Part shown: piece after piece, positions 63,785 to 64,000 of the stretch | How the letters are laid out: each line of letters starts with the position of its first letter | Position numbering within the stretch: position 1 is the stretch's first letter | Program-made: the position numbers and the translations under genes | Assembly: GCF_014641695.1 (NCBI RefSeq) | Contig: NZ_BMIF01000004.1 | Coordinates: 273,208 to 337,207 of the forward strand | Length of the DNA stretch: 64,000 nucleotides | Source of the DNA: Nitratireductor aestuarii | Lineage (GTDB): Bacteria; Pseudomonadota; Alphaproteobacteria; Rhizobiales; Rhizobiaceae | Direction: 5' to 3' | The notes under the pieces: model-generated | Told to the model about the DNA's origin: nothing | Databases searched by the model: none | What the model saw: the letters and a program-made list of their open reading frames with translations, nothing else

Positions 63785-63821
63785 AAACAAAAAAAGCGCC
63801 GGGCTTGTGCCGCGGCGCTTT
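63785..63821 (-). terminator. Terminator in repeat unit 3
   Basis: AAAGCGCCG (63793-63801) and CGGCGCTTT (63813-63821) pair, followed on the minus strand by TTTTTTTGTTT. It is identical in the stem to units 1 and 2. Confidence 0.8.
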
Positions 63822-63826
63822 GATTT

Positions 63827-63938
63827 TGGTTGCGGGGCAGGATTTGAACCGTTCGTCGGGGAATTGATCCACCGGATCAATTCCTGATCCTCCTCACCCT
63901 TCAGGTTCTGAGCCAGAAGAACACCCGAGCGGGCCTTC
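63827..63938 (-). pseudogene. Degenerate initiator tRNA copy, unit 3 (best preserved 3' half)
   Basis: The minus strand ends GTTCAAATCCTGCCCCGCAACCA apart from one lost C, an intact T-loop and acceptor 3' strand of tRNA-fMet, given here in part (GTTCAAATCCTGCCCC). The anticodon arm reads GGCTCAGAACCTGAAGG. The palindromic insertion (GAATTGATCC 63861-63870, GGATCAATTC 63874-63883) splits variable and T arms. Confidence 0.8.
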
Positions 63939-64000
63939 ACACAGAACAGCGTGTCTCATGCCGGGCCTTAGAGGTGTCGCTAAACAAAAAAAGCGCCGGG

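Larger units (their letters stand above)
63364..64000. repeat. Tandem array of about 200-bp units (tRNA remnant plus terminator), continues past the edge
   Basis: Units begin at about 63364, 63591, 63784 and 63981, with periods of 227, 193 and 197 bases. Each opens with the plus-strand terminator sequence, then a reversed tRNA-fMet remnant, then a flank with the shared segment CAGCGTGTCTCATGCCGGGC in units 2 and 3. Unit 1 has a different flank. Unit 4 is cut by the window end. Short minus-strand frames across the units are by-products of the repeat. Confidence 0.9.

Noticed and set aside
63827..63938. Functional tRNA with anticodon CAG
   Set aside because: The arm is decayed, an insertion splits the variable and T arms, and the acceptor 5' strand is missing.
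63347..63940. Short minus-strand frames ending in a conserved Ser-Lys-Arg-Arg-Gly-type tail
   Set aside because: They read through tRNA remnants and terminators; the shared protein sequence comes from the DNA repeat.
1..64000. CRISPR array
   Set aside because: The 54-bp and 200-bp tandem repeats have conserved, not variable, spacers, and there are no cas genes.

Overview
The window looks like chromosome from an alphaproteobacterium of the Rhizobiales, most likely Rhizobiaceae. Supporting signs are the GC-rich coding style, the catabolic genes (xylAB, pcaF with a divergent IclR regulator, a purine/ureide cluster), a sitABCD-type metal transporter behind a Mur/Fur-like palindrome, rhizobial palindromic repeats, and degenerate copies of an alphaproteobacterial initiator tRNA at the right edge. 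I cannot name the species from sequence alone.

Left part (1-37.4 kb), ordinary accessory metabolism: the 5' end of a fused indolepyruvate:ferredoxin oxidoreductase-type gene; a TRAP transporter; a class-I glutamine amidotransferase-like hydrolase and a small secreted AprI/Inh-like protein; xylBA; an IclR regulator divergent from pcaF; then a nearly complete purine-to-glyoxylate pathway. That pathway includes guaD, xdhABC, a membrane cytochrome-c urate hydroxylase, uraH, a puuE-uraD fusion, allE and allA; only allC is not in the window. A LysR gene lies inside it, and a shared TTTTTGAAAG motif marks its two divergent promoters. Next come a WD40 protein and a COG0523 metallochaperone GTPase, a creatininase-family hydrolase, MarR, LacI and LysR regulators, the sit operon, a small membrane protein, rlmN, an alpha/beta hydrolase and a LysE exporter.

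Right part (37.4-63.2 kb), the main find: a complete-looking non-flagellar type III secretion system whose gene order follows the Ysc (Yersinia/Pseudomonas) plan and not the Rhc plan usual for rhizobia. The minus strand carries sctG-I-J-K-L-N-O-P-Q-R-S-T-U in one tightly overlapping operon. The plus strand carries an lcrG-like ORF, a large tip-protein candidate, a SycD-type chaperone, a two-segment and a one-segment hydrophobic translocator (the lcrGVH-yopBD order), two further chaperone-like genes and sctV. Then come a secretin, a lipoprotein, and a minus-strand Crp/Fnr-sctE-sctF-sctW-chaperone operon divergent from sctD. The secretin looks like a lipidated GspD-type protein, and SctD carries a long extra C-terminal part. 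No effector gene is recognisable here, so the target cell and cargo are unknown.

Repeats: six 54-bp tandem copies of a rhizobial palindrome sit between sctG and sctI, with a solo copy at 33.6 kb. The right edge (63.36-64.0 kb) is an array of about 200-bp units, each a decayed initiator-tRNA copy interrupted by a palindrome and followed by a terminator. These may mark the border of the secretion island next to an rRNA operon beyond the window.
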